The position numbers and the translations under genes are program-made. The notes beneath the pieces are model-generated. The model was not told the DNA's origin, searched no databases, and was given only the letters and a program-made list of their open reading frames with translations. DNA of 9,822 bases from Reyranella sp. (GTDB taxonomy: Bacteria; Pseudomonadota; Alphaproteobacteria; Reyranellales; Reyranellaceae), in assembly GCA_021732965.1 (NCBI GenBank), contig JAKFVZ010000242.1, positions 1-9,822 of the forward strand, given 5' to 3'. Shown piece by piece: positions 1 to 6,929 of the stretch; the stretch's first letter is position 1, and every line of letters begins with the position of its first letter.

Positions 1-540
1 GGCGATCTGAACGGCGATGGCTACGACGATCTGATCGTCGGTGCCAAGGGAGCCGATTTCAACGGCACGGACTCCGGCGCGAGTTATGTGATCTACGGTA
101 AGGCGTCGGGGTTCTCCCCCAACGCCGACATCTCCTACGCGATGGGTGGAAGCGGCAGCACATTCAGGCTCACCGGCGTGGCGGCGGGTGACGAGAGTGG
201 CTTCTCGGTTGCATCCGCGGGCGACTTCAATGGCGATGGCTTCGACGACCTGATCATCGGCGCCAGGTATGCCGACTTCGCGAGCGGCATCACCAATGCC
301 GGCGCAAGCTACTTGGTGTTCGGCAAGGCGGCGGGATTTCCCACTCTCTTCAACCTCTCGAACCTCGACGGCACCCTCGGCTTCAAGCTGATGGGTACCG
401 CCGCGGACGACTGGAACGGAGCTTCCGTCTCCTCCGCCGGCGACCTGAACGGTGACGGCTTCGACGATCTGATCGTCGGTGCCCCGGGGCGCGATGCACA
501 CGGTAGCAACTCGGGGGCTGCCTATGTGGTGTACGGCGGC
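1..540 (+). repeat. Three FG-GAP (integrin-type propeller) blades, 219-nt period
   Basis: The codons for the GDxNGDGxDD loop begin at bases 1, 220 and 439, exactly 219 nt (73 residues) apart. Each loop continues as LI(V/I)GA and, about 15 residues later, as GA(S/A)Y(V/L)V(Y/F)G. This is the standard FG-GAP blade pattern of integrin-like beta-propellers, in which the Asp/Asn loop binds calcium. Only the last three blades are in view. A full propeller has about seven, so several more probably lie upstream. The even spacing suggests tandem duplication of one blade. Confidence 0.88.
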
Positions 541-3500
541 ACCATGGGCGTTTTGGGAGGATCCGTTCGAACCACTGGCACCACCGCCGCCGAGATTCTG
601 ATGGGCGACGTCGGCAACGACGTGCTTGCGGGTGGAGGCGGTGGCGACGTGTTCCATGCCGGTGCAGGCAACGATCGCCTGGTCGTTAAGGATCTCGCCT
701 TCCGTCTGGTCGATGGCGGCAGCGGCACTGACACGCTGGCGCTGTCGGGTGCCGGTCTCTCGCTCAACCTCTCCAACCCGCGGGTCGCTGCCAAGCTCGA
801 CGGCGTCGAGCGCATCGATTTTGCTGGCACCGGTGACAATACACTTGTCGTCGACCAGCTCGGGATCCTGGGCGGTATCGGCGCCGTCATTGACGGCAGG
901 CACATGCTTGTCGTCGAGGGCAATACCGGCGACCAGGTGCAGTTGGTGGGATCGAGCTGGGTCAAGGCCGGGTCGTTCATCAATGTCGATGGAACGTTCG
1001 ATCGCTGGGTGTTCGACAATGCCGAGGTTCATGTCGAGCAGGCGGTCCACGTAGAGCAGGTCGTGTCGCTGCCGGAGACGGGCGTTACCATCGCCGGAAC
1101 GGCCGGCAATGACGTGATTTCGACCGCTGTGACCGTGTCCGGCCAGCCGTTGGCAACAAGTGGGCCGGACATCATCGAAGGCGCGGCCGGCGACGACGTG
1201 CTGGACGGCGGCGACGGCAACGACGCGCTGTACGGTGGCGCCGACAACGATACGCTAATTGGCGGCGCGGCGGCGGCCGGTGGTACCAACCAGCTCTGGG
1301 GCGGAGAGGGGAGCGATACCGCCTCCTATGCCGGCACGACCGGCGCGGTCCATGCCGACCTTGCCGTGCAGGCCGGTTATGTCGGCGGCATCCTCGTCGA
1401 CCAGATGAACTCGATCGAGAACCTCACCGGTGGTGCGGGCACCGACGTGCTGATGGGCAATGACAACAGCAACGTCCTGAACGGCGGGGCAGGCAACGAC
1501 GTTCTCTACGGCCAGGGCGGCGATGACATCCTGATCGGCGGTGCGGTTTCAGCCGGCAGCACCAATCAGCTCTGGGGCGGGACCGGCAGCGACACGGCCT
1601 CTTATGCCGGCACGACCGGGGCCGTGCATGCCGACCTGGCCGCGCAGAACGCCTACGTCGCCGGCGTGCTGGTCGATCAGATGAACTCGATCGAGAACCT
1701 GATCGGCGGATCGGGCGACGACGTGCTGACGGGAGATGCCGGGGCCAACGTGCTGGCCGGCAAGTTGGGCAACGACACGTATGTGATCGGGAGTGGCGAC
1801 ACGATCGTGGAGGCCGCGGGCGAAGGCACCGACAGGGTTCACGCCTCGATCGACTACACGCTCGGCGCCAACCTCGAGAATCTCGTCCTCACCGGGACGG
1901 CCAACCTTGCCGGCACCGGCAACGGGCTCGCCAACGTCCTAACGGGCAATAGCGGTAACAACCTGCTCGACGGCGACGCAGGGGCCGACACGATGACCGG
2001 CGGGCTGGGCGACGACACCTATGTCGTGGAGAGCGTGTCCGACCTGGTGATCGAGGCTGTGGACGCGGGTGTCGATACGGTGCGGTCGTCCGTCACCTAC
2101 ACCCTGACCGCGACCGGCGAGAATCTCACGCTGACTGGTGCCGATGCGATCAACGGCACGGGCAACGCGCTGGATAACTGGCTGACTGGCAACGCGGCCG
2201 CCAACACGCTGTCCGGCGGCCTCGGCAACGATACCTATGTCACCGATTCGCTCTCCGATACGATCGTGGAGGCCGCGGGCGAAGGCACCGACACGGTTCA
2301 CGCCTCGATCGACTACACGCTGGGCGCCAACCTCGAGAACCTGGTCCTCACCGGGACGGCCGATCTGAGCGGCACCGGCAACGGCCTGGCCAACGTCCTG
2401 ACCGGCAACGCCGGCAACAACCTGCTCGACGGCGGCGCGGGCGCCGACACGATGGCGGGTGGCCTGGGCGACGACACGTATGTGATGGGCGTGTCCGACC
2501 TCGTGGTCGAAGAGGCGGGGGGCGGCACCGATACGGTGCGGTCGTCGATCACCTATGCTCTGACGGCGAACGTCGAGAATCTGGTGCTGACGGGCAGCGC
2601 GACGATCAACGGCACCGGCAACGCGCTGGCCAACGGGCTGACGGGCAACGACGGCATCAACGTCCTCGATGGCGGCGCCGGCGCCGACACGATGGCCGGC
2701 GGGCTGGGCAACGACAGCTACGTCGTGGACGATGCCGGCGACGTGGTGATCGAAGCCGCCGACGAAGGCAGCGACACGGTCCGGGCATGGGTCAGCTACA
2801 CGCTGGGCGCCAACGTCGAGAAGCTCACGCTGCAGGGCACCGCGAACCTGAACGGCACGGGCAACGGGCTGGCCAACTCGCTGACCGGCAACGCCGGCAA
2901 CAACCTGCTGGACGGCGGCGCGGGCGCCGACACGATGATCGGCGGCAGCGGCAACGACACCTATGTCGTCGACGATATCGGCGACGTGCTGAGCGAGGCG
3001 CTCGACGGCGGCCTCGACACGGTGCAGTCGTCGGTCGGCTACCGGCTGCGCGCCAGCATCGAGAACCTGACGCTCACCGGCGGTGCGAACATCGACGGCA
3101 CCGGCAACGAGCTGGCGAACGTGCTGCTGGGCAATGCCGGCAACAATATCCTCGACGGCGGTCTGGGCGCCGACACGATGACCGGCGGCCTGGGCGACGA
3201 CACTTATGTGATGGACGTCTCAACGGACAAGATCACCGAGCTGGCCGGGCAGGGCGTCGACACGGTGATGACGACGTTCACCCATGTGCTGCGGACCAAC
3301 TTCGAGAACCTGACACTGCTGGGCGCCGCCGCGATCAGCGCGGTGGGCAATGCGGTGGACAACGTGCTGACCGGCAACGTCGCGGCCAACGTGCTGGACG
3401 GCGGCGCAGGTGCGGACACGATGGCGGGCGGCCGTGGCAACGACACCTACGTGGTGGAGAACGCCGGCGACCTGGTGATCGAGCAGGCGGGCGAGGGCAC

Positions 3501-4479
3501 CGACGCCGTCCGCGCCTGGATCGACTACACGCTGACGGCCAACGTCGAGAAGCTGACCTTGCAGGGCACGGCGAACCTGAACGGCACCGGCAACGATCTG
3601 GCCAACACGCTGGTCGGCACTGCCGGCAACAATATCCTGGACGGCGGGCTGGGCGGCGACACCATGACCGGTGGGGCGGGCGACGATACCTACGTCATCG
3701 ACAACGCGGCGGATCGGGCGAGCGAGGATGCCGGCGGCGGCTTCGACACGCTGCTGTCGTCGATCACCTACATGCTGCGCGCCAACGCCGAGAAGCTGGT
3801 CCTCACGGGCGCGGACAACATCAATGCCGTGGGCAATACCCAGGGCAACATCCTGACGGGCACTGCCGGCAACAACATCCTCGACGGTGGGGCCGGGGCC
3901 GACGAGATGACGGGCGGCGCCGGCAACGACACCTACGTGGTGGAGAATGCCGGCGACCTGGTGATCGAGGCGGCGGACGGCGGCACCGACGCGGTGCGGT
4001 CGTGGATCGACTACACGCTGGGCGCCAACGTCGAGAAGCTGTCGCTCTACGGCACGGCCAATATCGATGGCACCGGCAACGAGCTGGCCAACAGCCTGCT
4101 GGGCAACTCGGGCAAGAACATCCTCGACGGCGGCCTCGGCGCCGACGTGCTGACCGGCAACGGCGGCGGCGACACGTTCCGCTTCAGCACCGCGCTGGGC
4201 GACGGCAACGTCGACCGCATCACCGCCTTCGACCACACCGCCGACACGATCCAGCTCGACGACGCGATCTTCGCGGCGCTGGGCACCGGGGCGCTGGCCG
4301 CCGGGGCGTTCAATACCGGCCCCGTGGCGACGCAGGCCGACGACCGCATCCTGTTCGACACCGCGTCGAAGAGCCTCTACTACGACGCAGACGGGGCCGG
4401 TGGTGTGGCGGCGATCAGGTTCGCCACCATCGCCACCCTAACCGGCACGCTCGACCACACCGACTTCTTCGTCGTCTAG
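1..4479 (+). CDS. Giant FG-GAP/RTX calcium-binding exoprotein, 3' part (5' end outside window)
   Basis: The frame is open from base 1 and ends at TAG 4477-4479, giving 1492 visible residues; the true start lies upstream. Residues 1 to about 180 hold three FG-GAP blades with calcium loops of the type GDxNGDGxDD at residues 1, 74 and 147. Residues about 180-370 are a linker with scattered GGxGxD motifs. Residues about 380-590 contain a 92-residue tandem duplication. From residue 590 to about 1389, ten RTX modules begin with G(N/D)D(T/S)YV and contain YTL..N.E.L.L.G and GTGN motifs. The last ~100 residues carry a GGDTFRF start, a YYDADG motif and a DFFVV end, typical of the M10 peptidase C-terminal domain family and type I secretion signals. 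By family knowledge such proteins are exported through an ABC/MFP/TolC channel and fold in extracellular calcium. No protease domain is visible, and no type I secretion genes lie in the window. Adhesin, surface-layer or enzyme-carrier roles are all possible. Confidence 0.93.
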   Translation, partial: GDLNGDGYDDLIVGAKGADFNGTDSGASYVIYGKASGFSPNADISYAMGGSGSTFRLTGVAAGDESGFSVASAGDFNGDGFDDLIIGARYADFASGITNAGASYLVFGKAAGFPTLFNLSNLDGTLGFKLMGTAADDWNGASVSSAGDLNGDGFDDLIVGAPGRDAHGSNSGAAYVVYGGTMGVLGGSVRTTGTTAAEILMGDVGNDVLAGGGGGDVFHAGAGNDRLVVKDLAFRLVDGGSGTDTLALSGAGLSLNLSNPRVAAKLDGVERIDFAGTGDNTLVVDQLGILGGIGAVIDGRHMLVVEGNTGDQVQLVGSSWVKAGSFINVDGTFDRWVFDNAEVHVEQAVHVEQVVSLPETGVTIAGTAGNDVISTAVTVSGQPLATSGPDIIEGAAGDDVLDGGDGNDALYGGADNDTLIGGAAAAGGTNQLWGGEGSDTASYAGTTGAVHADLAVQAGYVGGILVDQMNSIENLTGGAGTDVLMGNDNSNVLNGGAGNDVLYGQGGDDILIGGAVSAGSTNQLWGGTGSDTASYAGTTGAVHADLAAQNAYVAGVLVDQMNSIENLIGGSGDDVLTGDAGANVLAGKLGNDTYVIGSGDTIVEAAGEGTDRVHASIDYTLGANLENLVLTGTANLAGTGNGLANVLTGNSGNNLLDGDAGADTMTGGLGDDTYVVESVSDLVIEAVDAGVDTVRSSVTYTLTATGENLTLTGADAINGTGNALDNWLTGNAAANTLSGGLGNDTYVTDSLSDTIVEAAGEGTDTVHASIDYTLGANLENLVLTGTADLSGTGNGLANVLTGNAGNNLLDGGAGADTMAGGLGDDTYVMGVSDLVVEEAGGGTDTVRSSITYALTANVENLVLTGSATINGTGNALANGLTGNDGINVLDGGAGADTMAGGLGNDSYVVDDAGDVVIEAADEGSDTVRAWVSYTLGANVEKLTLQGTANLNGTGNGLANSLTGNAGNNLLDGGAGADTMIGGSGNDTYVVDDIGDVLSEALDGGLDTVQSSVGYRLRASIENLTLTGGANIDGTGNELANVLLGNAGNNILDGGLGADTMTGGLGDDTYVMDVSTDKITELAGQGVDTVMTTFTHVLRTNFENLTLLGAAAISAVGNAVDNVLTGNVAANVLDGGAGADTMAGGRGNDTYVVENAGDLVIEQAGEGTDAVRAWIDYTLTANVEKLTLQGTANLNGTGNDLANTLVGTAGNNILDGGLGGDTMTGGAGDDTYVIDNAADRASEDAGGGFDTLLSSITYMLRANAEKLVLTGADNINAVGNTQGNILTGTAGNNILDGGAGADEMTGGAGNDTYVVENAGDLVIEAADGGTDAVRSWIDYTLGANVEKLSLYGTANIDGTGNELANSLLGNSGKNILDGGLGADVLTGNGGGDTFRFSTALGDGNVDRITAFDHTADTIQLDDAIFAALGTGALAAGAFNTGPVATQADDRILFDTASKSLYYDADGAGGVAAIRFATIATLTGTLDHTDFFVV
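1219..1770 (+). repeat. Tandem duplication of a 276-nt (92-aa) unit inside the RTX gene
   Basis: Copy A (1219-1494) and copy B (1495-1770) each run from a GND(A/V)LYG motif, through TNQLWGG, SDTASYAGTTGAVHADLA and VDQMNSIENL, into GG.G.DVL turns. The TNQLWGG codons start at 1285 and 1561, exactly 276 nt apart. The middle stretch is nearly identical in protein but differs at many third codon positions. That points to an older duplication kept by selection, or by partial gene conversion, rather than a very recent copy. Confidence 0.88.
1768..4164 (+). repeat. Ten tandem RTX modules, 243-nt (81-aa) period
   Basis: The glycine codon that opens each G(N/D)D(T/S)YV motif falls at 1768, 2008, 2224, 2467, 2707, 2950, 3193, 3436, 3679 and 3922; a matching GGDTF motif opens the C-terminal domain at 4165. 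The spacings are 240, 216, 243, 240 and then six times 243 nt. Each module has one to three calcium-binding nonapeptide turns (GGxGxDxxx), an acidic stretch such as VIEAAxEGTDxV, a YTLxANxENLxLTG strand region, and GTGNxLxNxLTGN. The 216-nt module (2008-2223) lacks exactly nine residues, one RTX turn. The 240-nt modules each lack one residue. Confidence 0.92.
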
Positions 4480-4509
4480 AGTTTTCCCGACTGAAGCTCA
4501 GCGACACCA

Positions 4510-4619
4510 CCTCATCCTGAGGAGCACGCCGTAGGCGTGCGTCTCGAAGGATGGGCAAAAGACATGGTGCTCGTGCCCACCCTTCGAGACGCTCACTGCG
4601 TTCGCTCCTCAGGGTGAGG
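4510..4619. repeat. 110-bp imperfect palindromic repeat (REP-like dispersed element)
   Basis: The outer arms at 4510-4525 (CCTCATCCTGAGGAGC) and 4604-4619 are inverted copies with one mismatch in 16. The inner arms at 4539-4557 (GCGTCTCGAAGGATGGGCA) and 4574-4592 are inverted copies with one mismatch in 19. The left half contains its own hairpin, GCACGCC-GTA-GGCGTGC (4524-4540). From memory, this sequence type is a dispersed intergenic palindrome in Rhizobiales and Rhodospirillales genomes. It starts 31 bases after the RTX stop codon and lies between convergent genes. It could act as a transcript end or 3' stabiliser in both directions, but it has no run of T, so it is not a classical terminator. 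Nothing else was seen in 4480-4664. Confidence 0.82.
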
Positions 4620-4664
4620 CCATGTGGGAGCATCTGTCTTGATTCAAGCGAAGCCAGAAAGACT

Positions 4665-4958
4665 CTAGGAATCGGACTTCCTGGCGTCGCGGATCGTTTC
4701 CAGGAGCGCCTTGCGCTCGTCGACCAGCGCCTTCACCTCTGCGGCCAGCAGCGGCAACCGCTGCCGCATATAGGAGATCCGGTTCCGCAGATGCTTGACG
4801 GCAAGCTTGTCCGTCAGGGTTTTCAGCTGGGGGACGGCCGCATGCAGTTCCGCCCGGATTCGCTCCCGCTCCTTGAACAATTCGGGCAGGTGACCGCTCA
4901 CGTACATCCGCCGGCGCTGCGCGGCTCGCTTCTCACCCTGGTCGACTGTCTCGGTCAT
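4665..4958 (-). CDS. Small charged coiled-coil protein, unknown function
   Basis: The product is 97 aa with no recognised family. I chose the ATG at 4958 because AAGGGGA lies 6-7 bases before it; the upstream ATG at 4973 would place that ribosome site inside the coding region. Residues 25-95 are almost all helix-forming, with heptad-like Leu/Ile/Val spacing between Arg, Lys and Glu, suggesting one or two amphipathic helices or a coiled coil. There is no signal peptide or membrane segment, so it is probably cytoplasmic. It is read divergently from the secreted-protein gene at 5103, with about 144 bases between the two starts, and converges on the RTX gene across the palindromic repeat. Third positions are G/C-rich as in the neighbours. 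A structural or nucleic-acid-associated role is possible but unsupported. Confidence 0.72.
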   Translation of the reverse strand: MTETVDQGEKRAAQRRRMYVSGHLPELFKERERIRAELHAAVPQLKTLTDKLAVKHLRNRISYMRQRLPLLAAEVKALVDERKALLETIRDARKSDS

Positions 4959-5102
4959 CGCGTTCCCCTTCATTGTATCGACCGGGAGAATGGCAGCCCG
5001 TGGACGCCGGTCAATGAGGCTGCGCTACAGCGGGTCGCTCGAAAGACAGCAACCTATCGGACCTTCGTGGATTGAATCGACGATACTTTCCGGAGGTTCT
5101 TC

Positions 5103-5546
5103 ATGAAGCTGGCATTTCCCGGTGGCGCTGCTCTGGCAATTCTGGTGGCGCTGGCCGCCCAGGCACAGACGCCCGATGCGCCCGCCGCCGCCGCACCGTC
5201 GCTCTCCCTCGATTGCCATCTCCTTTTTCGCGGCGTGCCGATGAAGGAACCCACCACCTATCAGGTGATCGGCAAGGAACTGTACGGCGTGAGCGGTCCC
5301 CTCAGGACGAGGCTCTCGGAGGAAGGCGCGCCCGTGACACTTGGCAAGGCCCGCGAGGCCGATGGCACCGTCGTCGAATCCTTCGCCTCGCACAGGCTGA
5401 ACGGCACGACACTGGAGCGGACCGTTTACTGGAAGAAGGGAAGCGCCCCCATGAAGCTGGCCTTCACTGAAACCTACGACTTCAAGGCCCGCACCGTCAC
5501 GAGTTCGACGGATCGAGCCGATTTCTGTCACGCCGGAGGGAAGTGA
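5103..5546 (+). CDS. Secreted/periplasmic protein with two cysteines, unknown function
   Basis: The product is 147 aa. The start is well supported by GGAGG at 5092-5096, six bases before the ATG. Residues 1-21 form a signal peptide: Lys at position 2, a hydrophobic stretch rich in Ala, Leu and Val, and an AQA|Q cleavage site. A short Ala/Pro-rich linker follows, then a mature domain of about 110 residues with alternating polar and hydrophobic positions, probably mostly beta strand. The only two cysteines, C38 near the mature N-terminus and C142 near the end, could form a disulfide in the periplasm. I do not recognise the family. It stands divergent to the coiled-coil gene and about 96 bases ahead of the next small gene. 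No clear promoter or terminator was found next to it. Confidence 0.8.
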   Translation: MKLAFPGGAALAILVALAAQAQTPDAPAAAAPSLSLDCHLLFRGVPMKEPTTYQVIGKELYGVSGPLRTRLSEEGAPVTLGKAREADGTVVESFASHRLNGTTLERTVYWKKGSAPMKLAFTETYDFKARTVTSSTDRADFCHAGGK

Positions 5547-5642
5547 CGAATTCAGGGGCGGCGCGCGCACGAAGCATGAATGAAGTTCGGGGGCTGCCGT
5601 TCGGGGTGGAACGACCGGAGCAGGTGCGTTATCACCCTCGGC

Positions 5643-5942
5643 ATGGCGCCAGAAGCGACACGTCAATCTCTTTCCCAGCGCGTTCATCGCTTCGTGGCGG
5701 TGCTTGAACGCTACAAGCGCAATCCCAATCGCAGGGAGGCCTATCATGTGCTCTCGGCGATCGATTGCCTCAGGGAGGAGCGTTACGAGGCCGGCCTCGA
5801 CGCGATCCAGGCCGCCGAGCACGTCGAACCCATTCCCGACGGGGTCGTGCTGATGCGTGGCCTGCATGACAACATCACCGTCGCCGAGCTGAGCGAAGCA
5901 CTTCGGAAGGTGCTGCGCGTTCCGGACAGTTCGGAATCCTGA
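5643..5942 (+). CDS. Small helical protein, unknown function
   Basis: The product is 99 aa. The frame can be extended to an ATG at 5580, but those 21 extra residues (rich in Gly, Arg, Cys and Trp) look non-coding, so I prefer the ATG at 5643. No good ribosome site sits at normal distance; GGAGCAGG at 5617-5624 is 18 bases away, so the start is uncertain. The protein looks all-helical: residues 8-27 are one amphipathic helix. The pair around residues 32-44 and 46-60 (AYHVLSAIDCLREERYEAGL, then AIQAAEHVEP) resembles a single TPR-like helical hairpin. A third helix falls at 79-92. It has one cysteine and no export signal. Homologs would be needed to name it. Confidence 0.62.
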   Translation: MAPEATRQSLSQRVHRFVAVLERYKRNPNRREAYHVLSAIDCLREERYEAGLDAIQAAEHVEPIPDGVVLMRGLHDNITVAELSEALRKVLRVPDSSES

Positions 5943-6053
5943 CGGCCGGCAACGGACCGCCTCGCCAGCGCGTCATCTATTTATCACGCCTTTCGTGCAA
6001 CCCCGGCACGAACCCCTCGTTGCCAACCTGAGTTTGGGTAGGTGGAGGGCAGG

Positions 6054-6236
6054 ATGCCGGGCAGCTTCAACTCCTCTGTCGGGACGGAGCTGGCTTCGTT
6101 GCGGGCCTTGGGAGCGCTCCGGCGCCGCGTCTCGGCGCGGGAGCGGCTGATCCGGGAACGCCGCGATCCGACGCTCGTTCCTCGCAAGCCCCAGGGCGAA
6201 GCGGGGTCTTCAGAAGACTGGGGCGCTGACGATTGA
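6054..6236 (+). CDS. Candidate 60-aa basic small protein
   Basis: The ATG at 6054 has GGAGG at 6044-6048, five bases upstream, a good ribosome site. The frame runs 60 codons to TGA at 6234-6236. Codons are G/C-ending as in neighbouring genes. The product has an Arg-rich helical middle (residues 15-42, with many Arg and Leu/Ala) and an acidic, polar tail ending GADD. It has no membrane segment, cysteine or recognised domain. A GTG at 6042 could also start the frame but would bury the ribosome site. Because it is short and lacks a known family it could be a chance frame; the ribosome site and codon pattern favour a real gene. It would read toward the 151-aa gene at 6338, with a stem-loop between them. 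Confidence 0.45.
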   Translation: MPGSFNSSVGTELASLRALGALRRRVSARERLIRERRDPTLVPRKPQGEAGSSEDWGADD

Positions 6237-6280
6237 GCCCTGTTCGGACGTCAGTGGACAATGTGTTGAAAGGAAGGTGC

Positions 6281-6316
6281 GGGGAGGCAGCCTGGGCCGT
6301 GCCCGGGCTTTTCCCC
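6281..6316 (+). terminator. Terminator- or attenuator-like stem-loop before the 6338 gene
   Basis: Bases 6289-6297 (AGCCTGGGC) and 6301-6309 (GCCCGGGCT) pair over nine positions with one G:U, around the loop CGT, and are followed by TTTTCCCC. An outer GGGGA at 6281-6285 can also pair with TCCCC at 6312-6316. The structure ends only about 20 bases before the ATG at 6338 and just before its ribosome site (GGAGGG). It could end a transcript from the 6054 frame, or be a leader hairpin of the 6338 message. The T run is short, so termination is unproven. Confidence 0.45.
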
Positions 6317-6337
6317 TCTTCTGGTGGAGGGATCTGA

Positions 6338-6793
6338 ATGGCACGTATCGTCTGGAGCGACTTGGGGGGAAGGCCCGAGAGCGCGTTCCTCATCGTTGCC
6401 GAGATCGCAGCCGATTTCGGCGGCGGACCGACAGCCGACGATCCGTTCGACACGGCGCGCTTGCGGTTCGCCGCCAATCTGATGGTGCGCACCTGCACCC
6501 AGTCGAAGCTCCGGGGTGACTTCGCCGTCCAGCCCCTGCGCGACAGCGGCGCGCTGCTCATTCATTGCGCGGTGACCGAACCAGCCGACTTCGCGCGGCT
6601 TTGCGAAATCGTGGGTGGCCGCGACCAGGAGGCGACGCCGTGGCGTGGCCTGCGTCATTTCCTGCTGGACGAAGCGCGCCATGACTCGCTTCTCGCCGTG
6701 GCGGGGCCGCCGGACTCGCGCGGGGCCGGCCGTCGCGTTCGTGCGGCCAGGGAGCGCGAGGCGGCGGATCGCCAGCACTGGGGGCGCATCTGA
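6338..6793 (+). CDS. 151-aa protein of unknown function
   Basis: The ATG at 6338 is preceded by GGTGGAGGG, with GGAGG about eight bases upstream, a strong ribosome site. Residues 1-118 look like a compact globular domain with mixed hydrophobic and acidic stretches, three cysteines (C53, C77, C89) and a motif-like TPWRGLRHFLLDEARHD near residues 100-116. Residues 123-148 are rich in Gly, Arg and Glu and probably flexible or helical and basic. There is no signal peptide or transmembrane segment, so a cytoplasmic location is likely. A long frame on the opposite strand covers the same bases, but this strand has the ribosome site and the better codon pattern. I do not recognise the family. The next gene starts 136 bases downstream, so the two need not share a transcript. 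Confidence 0.7.
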   Translation: MARIVWSDLGGRPESAFLIVAEIAADFGGGPTADDPFDTARLRFAANLMVRTCTQSKLRGDFAVQPLRDSGALLIHCAVTEPADFARLCEIVGGRDQEATPWRGLRHFLLDEARHDSLLAVAGPPDSRGAGRRVRAAREREAADRQHWGRI

Positions 6794-6894
6794 AGACGGA
6801 GCGCTTCCCGGCGCCATCGCACGGCGACACGCATGACGAGAATCCGGCGGATTGACGAAATCTCCGCGCGAAACAGCCAAAGGGCAGGGAATAC

Positions 6895-6923
6895 TTGAGG
6901 TGTGTGGGCGACGATTCTAAAGT
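6895..6923 (+). promoter_or_regulatory. Possible sigma70-type promoter giving a leaderless RHH message
   Basis: TTGAGG at 6895-6900 and TAAAGT at 6918-6923 each match the -35 and -10 consensus at four of six positions, with an ideal 17-base spacer. Transcription would begin about seven bases after the -10, at or next to the ATG at 6930. The RHH gene has no ribosome site, which fits a leaderless message. Matches of this quality are frequent by chance, so this is a suggestion only. Confidence 0.28.
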
Positions 6924-6929
6924 CCACCC

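Noticed and set aside
3220..4236. 338-aa minus-strand frame opposite the RTX repeats
   Set aside because: A repetitive antisense mirror of the tandem modules (recurring HHVG/VV and QRVV motifs); no start signal or known domain.
2787..4520. 577-aa plus-strand frame overlapping the RTX repeats
   Set aside because: It is extremely rich in Arg, Gly and His and follows the repeat period of the real RTX frame. It is a GC-rich shadow with no ribosome site or domain.
4972..4977. TACAAT -10-like box (minus strand) for the coiled-coil gene
   Set aside because: It would start transcription within the ribosome site, and no -35 lies at a suitable distance.
5025..5867. 280-aa minus-strand frame
   Set aside because: It overlaps the secreted-protein gene, which has a signal peptide and strong ribosome site, and the 5643 gene. 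Its composition is not protein-like over long stretches.
6251..6880. 209-aa minus-strand frame opposite the 6338 gene
   Set aside because: The plus-strand gene has a strong ribosome site and a better codon pattern; this one has neither a recognised domain nor a start signal.
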